From a virus, in the IMG/VR virus record IMGVR_UViG_3300035703_000250, positions 1 through 35,268 of that record: 35,268 nt of DNA; one strand, written 5' to 3'. Below the pieces are notes generated by a model, which did not search any database, was not told where the DNA came from, and was given only the letters and a program-made list of their open reading frames with translations. The position numbers and the translations under genes are program-made. Positions 8,277 through 16,157 of this stretch are shown here, in pieces. Within the stretch, counting starts at the first letter, position 1, and every line of letters begins with the position of its first letter.

Positions 8277-8507
8277 TCAGAGGATTTTCCACCGCTTCTT
8301 GACCAACTGGTCTTCGGAAGCAATTGCGGAAAAGTGCCCCATTATTTCATCAAGTAAGCGAAGTTTCAAATAGGCTCGCTCACGAATGTCTATGTCCATC
8401 TCATCCGAATTGGTAATAACACTCATAAGCGTTGACCGAATGGAATCAATCTCCCCGGTAAACCATTCGTCACCCAGAAGCGTTTTAGCCCGTTCTGACT
8501 TGTTCAT
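8277..8507 (-). CDS. Small protein between portal region and scaffold
   Basis: 76 residues, acidic N-terminal half, mostly helical, ending VKKRWKIL. I do not recognise the family. The gene shares ATGA with the stop of the 428-residue gene upstream and is followed by a 38-base gap before the scaffold start. Similar short helical proteins occur at this place in related phages. A head-assembly accessory role is only inferred from position. Confidence 0.5.
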   Translation of the reverse strand: MNKSERAKTLLGDEWFTGEIDSIRSTLMSVITNSDEMDIDIRERAYLKLRLLDEIMGHFSAIASEDQLVKKRWKIL

Positions 8508-9790
8508 TGAAAGCCTTGGCCAATTGTGTAGCCCATGCTCGGAAGCATCGCTACGGCACGATTAAATTGATTTTCGTCGACGCCGAAGTTGTTAAACGCC
8601 CCCATTTGGATGTCGCCAAGGTTGTACCCTTGCCCTAGTGCCTCCATGACTGCCTGTGCAACTTGGTTGTCTGGATAACCAACTGAAGCCGAGATCGGCG
8701 CGACTGGCTGAATTGCCTGCTGAATCTGATCTAGATTAGTTCCTTGACCAAGTGAATCAATGGCCGTTTGTGCGAATTGCGTATCTGTAATTCCCGTGTT
8801 GAGAGGAGGTGTTACGGGTGGCGTAACAGGAGGCGTGAATGTGGCGTCTGGAGTTGTTGAAAGAAGACCCGTGTCAACAACTGCTGGCATTGTCAATAGC
8901 CCTGATGTGGTTCCGGCGGTGGTTCCGGTTGTCAATCCAGTTGTCGCGGGAGTGTTTTTTGTCGCGTTCAGTTGCTCAAGCGCAAGGATGTCGCCAACTC
9001 TATATAGCTGATCCTGAGGAATCCCATAAACGCGACCAGCCCCAGCCATTGAATCAAGAAGGCTAAAGCCCTGACCCATAGACTCTCGAAGCCCTTGCAA
9101 GACTTGTGCATCCGTATATTGATATTTCGGCGCGGCTGGTGCTGGTGCTGGTGCGGCAGGAGTCGTCACAGGATTCACAGAGCTGGGAGCAACAGCTTTT
9201 GATGGCATATTTCCACCTTCGATCTGATCCACAACACCAGCCTGTTGGTTCCTGATTGCTTCGTAATCAAAAGCACCAGGCTGGAACACAAACTCTGCGT
9301 TATCAACCATTGGCACATCGTACAGAAGCGATCCTGGTGTGCCAGAGATGAAACGCTGCGCTCCAGTTGGCATCTGCTGTCGGTCAGTCAAAAGACCAGG
9401 AAATTGATAGGTCGGCGCTGATCCACGGAATTGAAGGTTCAACTCATTGACTGCTTTGTCAAACTCCGCGCCAGACAAGCCAAAGTTTGTCATTGCGCCA
9501 ATCTTGGCTTGCTGAACAGTAAAACCAGCTGCAATTGCATCTTGGATTGCCCTGGCGACTTGCTGCGTGGTGTATGTAACGGCTGGCGGTCTAGTCGTTG
9601 GAACAACAGCGCCACGGGAAATCTGCTCATTGATTCCGGCTTGATTGATGGCCGGGAAGTTGTCCAACAAGTCTTTCTGAGTCAGCCTGAGTTGCTTTAC
9701 AAGATCATTGAATGATCCGTAATTGCCAGACTGCTGCGCCGAAACCAAGCGTCCAGCAAGCTCGTTCTTTTGTGCGGTGGTGAGTGCCAT
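8504..9790 (-). CDS. Helical-repeat virion-operon protein
   Basis: 428 residues, Gln/Thr/Pro-rich, no known family. At least four diverged copies of a roughly 40-residue helical module are visible, with consensus like QVAQAIxDALGQGxxLxDIQ followed by NFGVxxxQFNRAV. They start near residues 75, 220, 330 and 375 and are separated by Thr/Pro linkers. It lies between the portal and scaffold genes. Such an architecture suggests a virion-internal or portal-associated linker protein, but function is unknown. It starts three bases after the portal stop. Confidence 0.55.
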   Translation of the reverse strand: MALTTAQKNELAGRLVSAQQSGNYGSFNDLVKQLRLTQKDLLDNFPAINQAGINEQISRGAVVPTTRPPAVTYTTQQVARAIQDAIAAGFTVQQAKIGAMTNFGLSGAEFDKAVNELNLQFRGSAPTYQFPGLLTDRQQMPTGAQRFISGTPGSLLYDVPMVDNAEFVFQPGAFDYEAIRNQQAGVVDQIEGGNMPSKAVAPSSVNPVTTPAAPAPAPAAPKYQYTDAQVLQGLRESMGQGFSLLDSMAGAGRVYGIPQDQLYRVGDILALEQLNATKNTPATTGLTTGTTAGTTSGLLTMPAVVDTGLLSTTPDATFTPPVTPPVTPPLNTGITDTQFAQTAIDSLGQGTNLDQIQQAIQPVAPISASVGYPDNQVAQAVMEALGQGYNLGDIQMGAFNNFGVDENQFNRAVAMLPSMGYTIGQGFQ

Positions 9791-9793
9791 GAT

Positions 9794-11839
9794 TTACCCC
9801 GGAATCTCAATGTTGGAGGAGATGCCTGCGCCGATCTTTGCCGCCTTGAGTTGGACTTCAGCCTCGAACTCTTGCCTCTTCAGCTCTAGTTCAGCCGCAG
9901 CTTTCTCTCGGGCTAGTTGAATCTCAGCCGCCGCTTTCTCTCGCTTGGCCTGAATATCGGCCATCGCCTTCTCGCGGTCAATCTCCAACTGGGCCTGAGC
10001 CTGCATCATCATCGCTTGGATGGCCGGATCAGGCTGCTGTTGCTGCGGAGGAGGATTGCTCAGAGCCTGGTCGATCTCAGGCGTGATCGGCTTGAAGAAA
10101 GTCGCCGAGTCCTTGAACCCTGCGGCCTCAATCATCCGTCCCAGAGTCTCGCGGTACTGACCCACGGTAACCAAAGGATTGGCAGGGCCGAACTGCTGAA
10201 GAATCCGCTCCTGCTTGTCCAGGATCATCGCAAGCATCGCCATCTGCTCTTGCTTGTTACCAGTTCCAAGACCCACAGAGATGCTCACATCGTACTGATT
10301 CGACCACTCACGGGGATCCATTTGGATGTACTGACCACGCATCCGAATGATCCGGGGCTTGTCCTGGTACTTGCACAGGAGTTGCAGGATGCCCTTGAAC
10401 AGACTCTTCACCCCTGTCTCAGCGAAGTTCCGAGCGATCAGTTCCATCTTTCCCGCAGAGGCGTTCTGGAACGCAGCCACAGCGGTAGCGGTGACGTTCT
10501 GGAGGACATTGGGGTCAAGACCCTGCGTGGCATCCGACACACCCGTTCTCTTTGCTTGGACTTGATCCAGATACTCGAGCATCGGGAAGGCTTGGTTCGC
10601 CACAGGCTGAACCGCCATCGGAACCACCGCATTGGGGTTCTTCATCCGAATCACACCACCAGGCGTGGGAGAGATGAGATCGTCCAGGTTGACCTGACCA
10701 TCCACCGCGCCAACCCGGTAGTTATTCGTCAGATACAGGTTATCCAGCATCTGCCGAGTGATAGTGGACTTCTGAAGCTGCAAGTCCATGACCTTATCCG
10801 CGAGTGACAAGCCATAGAACTTGTGCGGAACAGGGATCGGGCAGAGGCTATGGAAAGGAATGTAATCCGTTTCCGTTTCCTCAAGAATCTCGCTGCCTGC
10901 GTACCAAACTTGGAGAAGCTCGGCCAGACCGTCACCATCCCGGTCTGCGCGGATGTAGCACTCGTACACCTCCACATCCTGCATGGCGGGGTCGAGGCTT
11001 TCGTCTTGGCTGGGTTGTTCGCCTTCAGAGTACCGAGCCACCCGCTCAGGAGAGAAGCTCAGATCGTCATAGGCCGGGAGGTCGCGGACAACATCTTCCG
11101 GGAACCCCATTGCCACCAGGTCAGACCGAGGGATCAGTCTGCGGTGAGCGACAAAGGGAGAGTCTTGGATCGTCGTGGCCTTCTTGGAGATCAGGAATTC
11201 CTCGGGAGGAATGTTCTGAATCGCCACCCGTCCGACTTGATTCTTCTTGCGAACCTTGACGTTGTAAGAGACTTGGGTGATTTGAACGCCGTCCATCCCG
11301 ATTGCGGGAGTTCCGTCGATGTTTGTGATCTGCGTCACAAAAGTCTCTTGTTCGATGATCTCCCGAGTGCCGTCTTGCAGTAGAAGCGCAAGCTCCGCAT
11401 CACTCAGGTTCTCGTAGGTCTCCTTGACAACATCAATGCGGTTGTCCCAGTAAGCCTTTACGACACCGACCTTCTCAAGTAGCGCATCCTTGAACCAGTC
11501 ATGCAGGATGGCAAACCCAGGGTTGTCCTTGTAGAACACCCAGTTTGAGTAGTCCGTGGCTTGATTCGCGCCTTGCTCATCACCAGGGCCAACAGGCTCA
11601 TAGCGGATGATGTCATCCGAGGCGGTGAAGATGCGGATCAGTTGAGGAATCGCGCCGTCAATGACCTCTGCCACCTCTCCGGTGACGATCTGGCTTCGAC
11701 CCTCTACCTCGTTACCGTAAGGGTAACGAAGGTAATACTCAAGTGACCGGGTTCTCTGCTCGGTTGTCTCCGTTTGGAGATACCCGATCGCTCCATCGAT
11801 TTCGGCCTCGAGCAGGCTTTTCAGGCTTATCTGATTCAT
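9794..11839 (-). CDS. Portal protein (P22-like)
   Basis: 681 residues, the size of P22-type portals. Recognisable segments are YPYGNEVEGRSQIVTGEVAE (about residues 39-58), the acidic linker region around 260, VPHKFYGLSLADKVMDLQLQ (about 340-360) and TQGLDPNVLQNVTATAVA. The C-terminal 70 residues are a charged coiled coil of repeated AREKAAAEL-like units, plausibly the portal barrel. The ring at the special vertex docks the terminase and lets DNA in and out. It lies downstream of the large terminase with a small overlapping gene between. Confidence 0.85.
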   Translation of the reverse strand: MNQISLKSLLEAEIDGAIGYLQTETTEQRTRSLEYYLRYPYGNEVEGRSQIVTGEVAEVIDGAIPQLIRIFTASDDIIRYEPVGPGDEQGANQATDYSNWVFYKDNPGFAILHDWFKDALLEKVGVVKAYWDNRIDVVKETYENLSDAELALLLQDGTREIIEQETFVTQITNIDGTPAIGMDGVQITQVSYNVKVRKKNQVGRVAIQNIPPEEFLISKKATTIQDSPFVAHRRLIPRSDLVAMGFPEDVVRDLPAYDDLSFSPERVARYSEGEQPSQDESLDPAMQDVEVYECYIRADRDGDGLAELLQVWYAGSEILEETETDYIPFHSLCPIPVPHKFYGLSLADKVMDLQLQKSTITRQMLDNLYLTNNYRVGAVDGQVNLDDLISPTPGGVIRMKNPNAVVPMAVQPVANQAFPMLEYLDQVQAKRTGVSDATQGLDPNVLQNVTATAVAAFQNASAGKMELIARNFAETGVKSLFKGILQLLCKYQDKPRIIRMRGQYIQMDPREWSNQYDVSISVGLGTGNKQEQMAMLAMILDKQERILQQFGPANPLVTVGQYRETLGRMIEAAGFKDSATFFKPITPEIDQALSNPPPQQQQPDPAIQAMMMQAQAQLEIDREKAMADIQAKREKAAAEIQLAREKAAAELELKRQEFEAEVQLKAAKIGAGISSNIEIPG

Positions 11840-11918
11840 GCTTTTCCTCTAACGCTTTGATGCGGCGTTCTAGCTCCGCGAGTTTGGCGTTGACGTTGCC
11901 TTGAGGCGTTGCCCACAT
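11739..11918 (-). CDS. Small coiled-coil protein between terminase and portal
   Basis: 59 residues from the ATG at 11918, which overlaps the terminase stop as TAATG. A GTG 12 bases upstream is also in frame. Residues 11-25 form a short coiled coil (AKLAELERRIKALEE), and the rest is basic and polar. It fills the 78-base gap before the portal and overlaps the first 101 bases of the portal gene in another frame. Short genes at this spot occur in related phages. The heptad pattern and coupled start favour a real gene, but the overlap lowers certainty. Confidence 0.5.
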   Translation of the reverse strand: MWATPQGNVNAKLAELERRIKALEEKHESDKPEKPARGRNRWSDRVSPNGDNRAENPVT

Positions 11919-13180
11919 TAGACCACCCACCTTGTGTTAACGCTAATCGGCTTGCTCCAGTCGCCCTGTTCGTGAATCCCGATAGCGAAGTATCGGAACG
12001 CATCGGACGAATGAGAGGCCCAGTCGTGTAGCGGTGTGTCAAAGAATACGTTTCTCTTCTCGTCAAAGTTGCGCCGATAGTTCCTGAGCGCGTCTAGACC
12101 CTGCTTCACCTTCGGCACGTTAAACCAGCACTTCGGGAGAATGCGTCTGACGCTCTGGATTCCATCTGCAACTGACAAGCGCGGAGCAACCGTTATTTGC
12201 AGCCCTGCCTCTTGCAGCATTTCCTTTCTGCTGCGTCCTGTCCCCAATTCTCGCACTTCTACGTCATGAGGCAAGATGTGTTCGGCTGTATGCCACTTAT
12301 TCTCTTTGAGCCAGTTCACATACCAATCCAAACCTTGACCGTGGTTTTCCACGAAATCCATCACTCGGTACTCTTGTCCGGCCACCTGAACCACCCAGAT
12401 CGCGGTGGTGTCAGACATACCCAAGTCCCAAGCGGTGAATGTCCGGGTCAGATCGTCCCGGTCAATGTTCGTGAGCCTGCCCTTCTCCTCCAGGTCGTTT
12501 ATGAGCGCCCCGAAATAAGAACCCTCGACAGCGGCATGGAAGGAGCATTCGAACTCCTGGTTGTACTTGTCCTGCCCCATCTCCCGCCTGGCGGCGTGCA
12601 GTTCGCTCTCAGGAATAAGGTGGGTCTGGGAGGCTTTGAACTCCAGTAAGCCCCAGTCTTCCTCTTCCTCGGCCTGGTCTCTCAGGTCTTTGAAGTGGTT
12701 TGATCCCTTTGGGGTTCCGAGGAACAGCGCCCATCCCAGTCGGTCTGACAGCGCAGGACGAACAATGTCAGTCCAGATTCGCGGGTCTTGGTCGGCAATC
12801 TCGTCAATGATGACCCCATCGAAGTATTGGCCTCGGAGGGAGTCAGGATTGTCTGAGCCGTAGAGCTGAATGCGCCTGCCCCAGAAGTCCGTGCGGAGTT
12901 CCGAGATGTTCGGGGTCGCGCCCAGAGGTTCTGTGTACTTCAGCAGATAGTCCCAAGCCACCCGCTTTGCCTGCCCATAAGTAGGCGCGATGTAAGCATA
13001 CCGGGGAGCCTCCTTGCGGTTCTCCACCGCATCCCGAATGATGTGGTTCAGAGCGGCGACGGTCTTACCCATCCGTCGGTGAGCCACCACCACCCCAAAG
13101 CGGTGTTCCCGCATCATCTGATGGATGGCGAGTTGTGGCTCTCGAGGAGAGTACGGGATTACGATTTCTCGTTTGCCCAT
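11918..13180 (-). CDS. terL: Terminase large subunit (DNA packaging ATPase-nuclease)
   Basis: 420 residues. Motor part: Walker A AHRRMGKT (33-40), Walker B VIIDEIAD (about 123-130), and coupling motif FLGTPKGS (about 153-160). Nuclease part: AWDLGMSDT with Asp252 as first metal ligand, and SSDAFRYFA near residue 395 as the last. It cuts concatemeric phage DNA and pumps it through the portal. It overlaps the small-terminase candidate upstream by 22 bases. Length is slightly short for the family but all motifs are present. Confidence 0.9.
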   Translation of the reverse strand: MGKREIVIPYSPREPQLAIHQMMREHRFGVVVAHRRMGKTVAALNHIIRDAVENRKEAPRYAYIAPTYGQAKRVAWDYLLKYTEPLGATPNISELRTDFWGRRIQLYGSDNPDSLRGQYFDGVIIDEIADQDPRIWTDIVRPALSDRLGWALFLGTPKGSNHFKDLRDQAEEEEDWGLLEFKASQTHLIPESELHAARREMGQDKYNQEFECSFHAAVEGSYFGALINDLEEKGRLTNIDRDDLTRTFTAWDLGMSDTTAIWVVQVAGQEYRVMDFVENHGQGLDWYVNWLKENKWHTAEHILPHDVEVRELGTGRSRKEMLQEAGLQITVAPRLSVADGIQSVRRILPKCWFNVPKVKQGLDALRNYRRNFDEKRNVFFDTPLHDWASHSSDAFRYFAIGIHEQGDWSKPISVNTRWVV

Positions 13181-13455
13181 GAGACCATCATCTCAATCGG
13201 AGTTCCGTTCTCGCCAGTAACCTCAGTACGGGCCAGCTTTGGAATGTGGTACTCAATCGCTCTGAGATACAAATCAGCCGCTCTACCGGGATCGGGTTTA
13301 ACGCCCTCAGAACCCTCTGCAACGCGATCAAGCCATTCTTGGAGCTTGTGTGCGTTACCCTCTGCGAAAGTGGCTATAGCGGCCCGTACATCAGCCGTAG
13401 CCCTATTTGGTGAGCCTTTTGGCCTTCCTCGATTATTGGAACCTTGTTTATTCAT
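13159..13455 (-). CDS. Putative terminase small subunit
   Basis: 98 residues. Basic, Gly/Pro-rich N terminus (NNRGRPKGSPNRATADVRAA), then helices, then PGRAADLYLRAIEYHIPKLA. The GRPKGSPN start and the LYLRAIEYHIPKLAR segment are frequent in small proteins immediately before large terminases in environmental phages, where they are taken as DNA-recognition subunits. Position and 22-base overlap with terL support this. No structurally proven relative is known to me, so the function is inferred. Confidence 0.6.
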   Translation of the reverse strand: MNKQGSNNRGRPKGSPNRATADVRAAIATFAEGNAHKLQEWLDRVAEGSEGVKPDPGRAADLYLRAIEYHIPKLARTEVTGENGTPIEMMVSWANEKS

Positions 13456-13494
13456 GTTTCCGACTCCTTTCGGGCCATCGGTAGTTAAGTTGGC

Positions 13495-14568
13495 TTAGTC
13501 TAACAGGCTTTGGATTGGGACTCCGTTGCGCTCAAGGATTCGCAGGAGTTCTTCTTCTCCTGGGAACACTACGAAGTTGGATGTTCCTTGTCCTTGTCCT
13601 CTTGATCCTTGGTCTAGATAGCGGATGCCGGGGATTCCAGCTTGTCTGAGGGCGGAAGCAGCCTTATCACTTCCAAACATACCGCCGCCGAGTTCTTCGT
13701 AAACCTGTCTTCCTGTCATCTGTGGGCGCATGAATGATTGCATCCAGTTTGCCCTGAATGATTCAGGTGTGCCGCCTTCTTGAATGTTCCCAATGATTCG
13801 TTCATCGGCATTCACAAAGGCGTGCTTTTTTCCATCATCTACCAATTTGTATCTGAGGCCCATCGACTCCGGGCTGATGCGCTTCAGAATGCTTGCCTGC
13901 TCACTTATGGGCTTGTCCCAGTCCAGCATCCGGGCGATTGCTTCGTCTGGTAGGTCTATCTTGTAGAAAGCCCCTTGGTTCTGGCTCATTCCACCAGATG
14001 CCTTTACAGCCTCTAATTTTGCTAAGTCCCTTGCGGCTTTTGCTGCCGTCTCAGGATAGTCTCTATCAGGGCCGCTGAATTTTCTTGCAAGTTCAATTGC
14101 TTTATCTAGATCACCTTTACGAACCTCAGCTTTTACGTTCAGGTGTTCAAGCTCACTTGGATCAAATAATCCAGTTTTGGTTAAAAACTTATCTTTTGAA
14201 GTTGCCGACTGATATCCCTTCGCAACCTCCGGTGACTCAGCCACATACAAACCATGCCCATAGGCTTGCGCCCCCTCACCAGTCCCGATCTTCTTGGGGT
14301 CAAACTTGGTGAACTTATGGGGTGAGCCGTGGAATACAGTCGCGGCCTTGAGCGCGGTCAGCCCTTGAGCCGGGGCACTCATCCGGGCGGCGTTCTCGTA
14401 AACCTCTCGTTGAATCGGGGTTGCGTTCTCTGGGGCATCCATGCCCAAAAGCCCACGAGTCGCGGCTCCTCGGATACCACCACCCACCAACTTCTGCCCC
14501 ATGTTGCGGCGGTTGGCGAAGTCTCTTAGCTCATCCAAGAGTCCTAGTAGTGGTATCGGCCCAGCCAT
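13495..14568 (-). CDS. ADP-ribosyltransferase-like protein (ART-PolyVal type)
   Basis: 357 residues. Residues 76-120 contain VFHGSPHKFTKFD and then AYGHGLYVAESPEVAKGY, the paired His and Tyr strands of H-Y-type ADP-ribosyltransferases. The C-terminal AGIPGIRYLDQG and NFVVFPGEE segments (about 310-336) complete the fold seen in the ART domain of phage polyvalent proteins. Such enzymes transfer ADP-ribose from NAD to a target; here the target is unknown. The N-terminal 70 residues are a separate helical extension. Placed at the start of the virion operon, it could be packaged and act on the host early, which is speculation. Confidence 0.6.
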   Translation of the reverse strand: MAGPIPLLGLLDELRDFANRRNMGQKLVGGGIRGAATRGLLGMDAPENATPIQREVYENAARMSAPAQGLTALKAATVFHGSPHKFTKFDPKKIGTGEGAQAYGHGLYVAESPEVAKGYQSATSKDKFLTKTGLFDPSELEHLNVKAEVRKGDLDKAIELARKFSGPDRDYPETAAKAARDLAKLEAVKASGGMSQNQGAFYKIDLPDEAIARMLDWDKPISEQASILKRISPESMGLRYKLVDDGKKHAFVNADERIIGNIQEGGTPESFRANWMQSFMRPQMTGRQVYEELGGGMFGSDKAASALRQAGIPGIRYLDQGSRGQGQGTSNFVVFPGEEELLRILERNGVPIQSLLD

Positions 14569-14571
14569 GAC

Positions 14572-14868
14572 TTACCTCTTTTTATTTCGCTCAGAAATAG
14601 CCTTTGCCTTTGCTTTGGCATCGGCCTTACTGTTTGCTCCCCATGCCTTTAGGCTCAGGAGGAGTCTTGTGGGTTCGCCGTTCTTGTACTCTGGCCCCGG
14701 CATATTGCCCATCCTTGCCAAGAAAGATGCGCGTCTAGGGTTATCCCCACTCTTTACAGGGGGCTTTAGGTTGGAACCAGGGTTTTCCCGCTCATAGGAC
14801 TTTCGGCCCTTTTCATTGAGGCCCCCCTTGGCATTCTTCCCCTCTTTGCGAGACCAGGCGGCGCTCAT
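14572..14868 (-). CDS. DUF6321-like small basic phage protein
   Basis: 98 residues, very basic. The opening MSAAWSRKEGKNAKGGLNEK, the phrase NLKPPVKSGDNPRRASFLAR and the pair MGNMPGPEY match a widespread small family in environmental tailed phages, which I believe is named DUF6321; function unknown. Its high charge suggests nucleic-acid or capsid binding. Its ATG overlaps the stop of the 56-residue gene as ATGA, and it ends four bases before the ADP-ribosyltransferase-like gene. Confidence 0.65.
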   Translation of the reverse strand: MSAAWSRKEGKNAKGGLNEKGRKSYERENPGSNLKPPVKSGDNPRRASFLARMGNMPGPEYKNGEPTRLLLSLKAWGANSKADAKAKAKAISERNKKR

Positions 14869-15035
14869 TTCTTTGCCGTCTTAGCAGCAGCCTTGAAAGC
14901 AGCGGCAGTCGGCGCTCCCTTGGTTCCGGGCTTTCTCATGCGCTCAGGAGTCTTGCCTGCGGCCTTCTGGCGCTCGATGCGCTCACGCTTGGCGTGGATT
15001 GCTGCATAGAGTCCGGGTGATCCAGGCTTTTTCAT
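14865..15035 (-). CDS. 56-residue lysine/arginine-rich protein
   Basis: The protein opens MKKPGSPGLYAAIHAKRERI and ends KAAAKTAKK; about a third of residues are Lys or Arg. Similar tiny proteins, with GLYANIHAKRERI and KPGTKGAPT phrases, stand beside DUF6321-like and DUF6496-like genes in many environmental phages. No function is known to me; DNA binding in the virion is plausible from charge. Start and stop both overlap neighbours as ATGA. It is shorter than common gene-calling cut-offs. Confidence 0.65.
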   Translation of the reverse strand: MKKPGSPGLYAAIHAKRERIERQKAAGKTPERMRKPGTKGAPTAAAFKAAAKTAKK

Positions 15036-15193
15036 TTCTTTTTCATCGCTTTCCGAGCTTCGCTCATTGCTATCGCAGTCGCTTGGGCACGGCTCTTGAC
15101 AACGGGGCCACCCTTGCCAGAGTGCAGTTCACCCTTGCCATACTCGCGAAAAACTTTAGCTATCTTCTTCTCGCCCTTCTTCGTCATCTTCAT
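15032..15193 (-). CDS. DUF6496-like small protein
   Basis: 53 residues. The core REYGKGELHSGKGGPVVKSR followed by QATAIAMSEARKA is the signature of the DUF6496 family, short proteins found in phages and bacteria with unknown role. Two in-frame starts exist (15193 and 15187); the first is given. It overlaps the end of the Cys-containing protein gene by 38 bases and shares ATGA with the next gene. Confidence 0.65.
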   Translation of the reverse strand: MKMTKKGEKKIAKVFREYGKGELHSGKGGPVVKSRAQATAIAMSEARKAMKKK

Positions 15194-15626
15194 ACTCGCC
15201 CTTTCGTGCGTTGTACTTAGCCATTTGAAGCATCTGCTTGCGCTTCTGAGTCATCTTGGTGATCGGGCCACCCGTGAGCCATGCGCTACAGGTTCGGTCT
15301 GCCGCACACTTGAACTCGAATAGCTCACAGTAACCCAGATCAGCCGCCTCGACAACCTCGGGAGCATAGGTCTCATCGTCGGATTCTTCCTTCTGAATCC
15401 CTCCGGTGATGCAACCCATCATCTCTGGCGTTTGAATGAAAGCAGCGCAGTTCCCGCACCTCATCGACTGAGCGATCTCGGGAGTGGTGTTCCATTCCTC
15501 TGCGCGTTCGTCCCAGAAATCACCCGGGTTTTCGGGATTGGCAGGCCCGTAACCGTACTCCTCGAAGGCGTGATTACGGTTCTTGAGGTTGACCTCTGTG
15601 TCCTGGGTGGCGATGGGGCACTTCAC
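15156..15626 (-). CDS. Cys-containing conserved phage protein (HiPIP-like pattern)
   Basis: 156 residues from a GTG start that overlaps the preceding stop (GTGA). The spaced cysteines CGNCAAF, MMGC, GYCELFEFKC and RTCSAW lie at about residues 57-115. The pattern recalls high-potential iron-sulfur proteins and is often so annotated in environmental phages, but the whole-protein match is loose, and structural zinc is equally possible. The N terminus (MKCPIATQDTEVNLKNRNHA) is also conserved in that phage family. Function unknown. Confidence 0.6.
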   Translation of the reverse strand: MKCPIATQDTEVNLKNRNHAFEEYGYGPANPENPGDFWDERAEEWNTTPEIAQSMRCGNCAAFIQTPEMMGCITGGIQKEESDDETYAPEVVEAADLGYCELFEFKCAADRTCSAWLTGGPITKMTQKRKQMLQMAKYNARKGEYEDDEEGREEDS

Positions 15627-15778
15627 TTCTTCATCGCCTTCTGCATCTCAATGGCTTCATAGCCCTTGCCGAACTCGTCTGCCATCTTGTAAGCCTTCAT
15701 GGGCTTCGTTTGATGGTACTTGCGCTTGTTCTGATTGAGATACTTTTGCATCTCTTCCACAGTCTTCTTTTTCATCAT
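15623..15778 (-). CDS. 51-residue basic protein at head of virion operon
   Basis: The protein opens MMKKKTVEEMQKYLNQNKRK and ends with AIEMQKAMKK; it is Lys-rich and helical. A ribosome site (CTGGAG, 15786-15781) stands right after the terminator-like hairpin at 15787-15809. The stop overlaps the next start (GTGA). I do not recognise the family; it resembles the other small Lys-rich proteins that follow. Confidence 0.55.
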   Translation of the reverse strand: MMKKKTVEEMQKYLNQNKRKYHQTKPMKAYKMADEFGKGYEAIEMQKAMKK

Positions 15779-15786
15779 CGCTCCAG

Positions 15787-15809
15787 AAAAAAAGGGGCAC
15801 TATGGCCCC
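15787..15809 (-). terminator. Rho-independent terminator between HNH gene and virion operon
   Basis: On the minus strand GGGGC (15809-15805) pairs with GCCCC (15798-15794) around a six-base loop, followed by seven T (15793-15787). It would end the replication/modification transcript 27 bases past the HNH stop codon. The next ribosome site begins at once, so late transcripts must either read through it or need anti-termination. Confidence 0.7.
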
Positions 15810-15836
15810 ACCCCGGCAACTGCGGATTAAGGGGCA

Positions 15837-16157
15837 TCACAATTCTATATCGGGAATCGGAATGTCAATAGGCCATTTTCCCTGATCCTGTAGAGCCTGG
15901 ACTGTCCTACGGTGAGCAGCAAGCCACTTCTCCTTCCTCTCCTCTTTGGTCATCTTGTTTCCCTGGTCGATCTCCCAATGGCACTTGAGGCATAAGGCGG
16001 CTATGTGGTTGTCGTCTGCCTTCACTCCTCTACCCTTTCCTCCTGACCAGTTGGAGTGAGCCGCTTGGGAGTTCGGGTGTCCACAGCATTGACAGGACAA
16101 CTCCGCGACCGCTCTAAGGAGTTTGGGGCTTCTGATGTAGGTGTGCTTTTGAAACAT
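15837..16157 (-). CDS. HNH-type zinc protein, putative endonuclease
   Basis: 106 residues. SCQCCGHPNSQAAHSNWSGG (about 21-40) gives CxxC plus AAHS, then GRGVKADDNH and ALCLKCHWEIDQG give the second CxxCH and the final helix. This is the phage HNH family in which AAH...KADDN...LCxxCHxxID is typical. It probably nicks or cuts DNA, with a role in recombination or packaging. The gene overlaps the end of the transporter gene by 44 bases. It is the last gene before a terminator. Confidence 0.7.
   Translation of the reverse strand: MFQKHTYIRSPKLLRAVAELSCQCCGHPNSQAAHSNWSGGKGRGVKADDNHIAALCLKCHWEIDQGNKMTKEERKEKWLAAHRRTVQALQDQGKWPIDIPIPDIEL

Noticed and set aside
9917-10807. Plus-strand frame of 296 codons opposite the portal gene
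   Set aside because: Arg/Leu/His-rich shadow composition with no motif; the portal reading is unambiguous.
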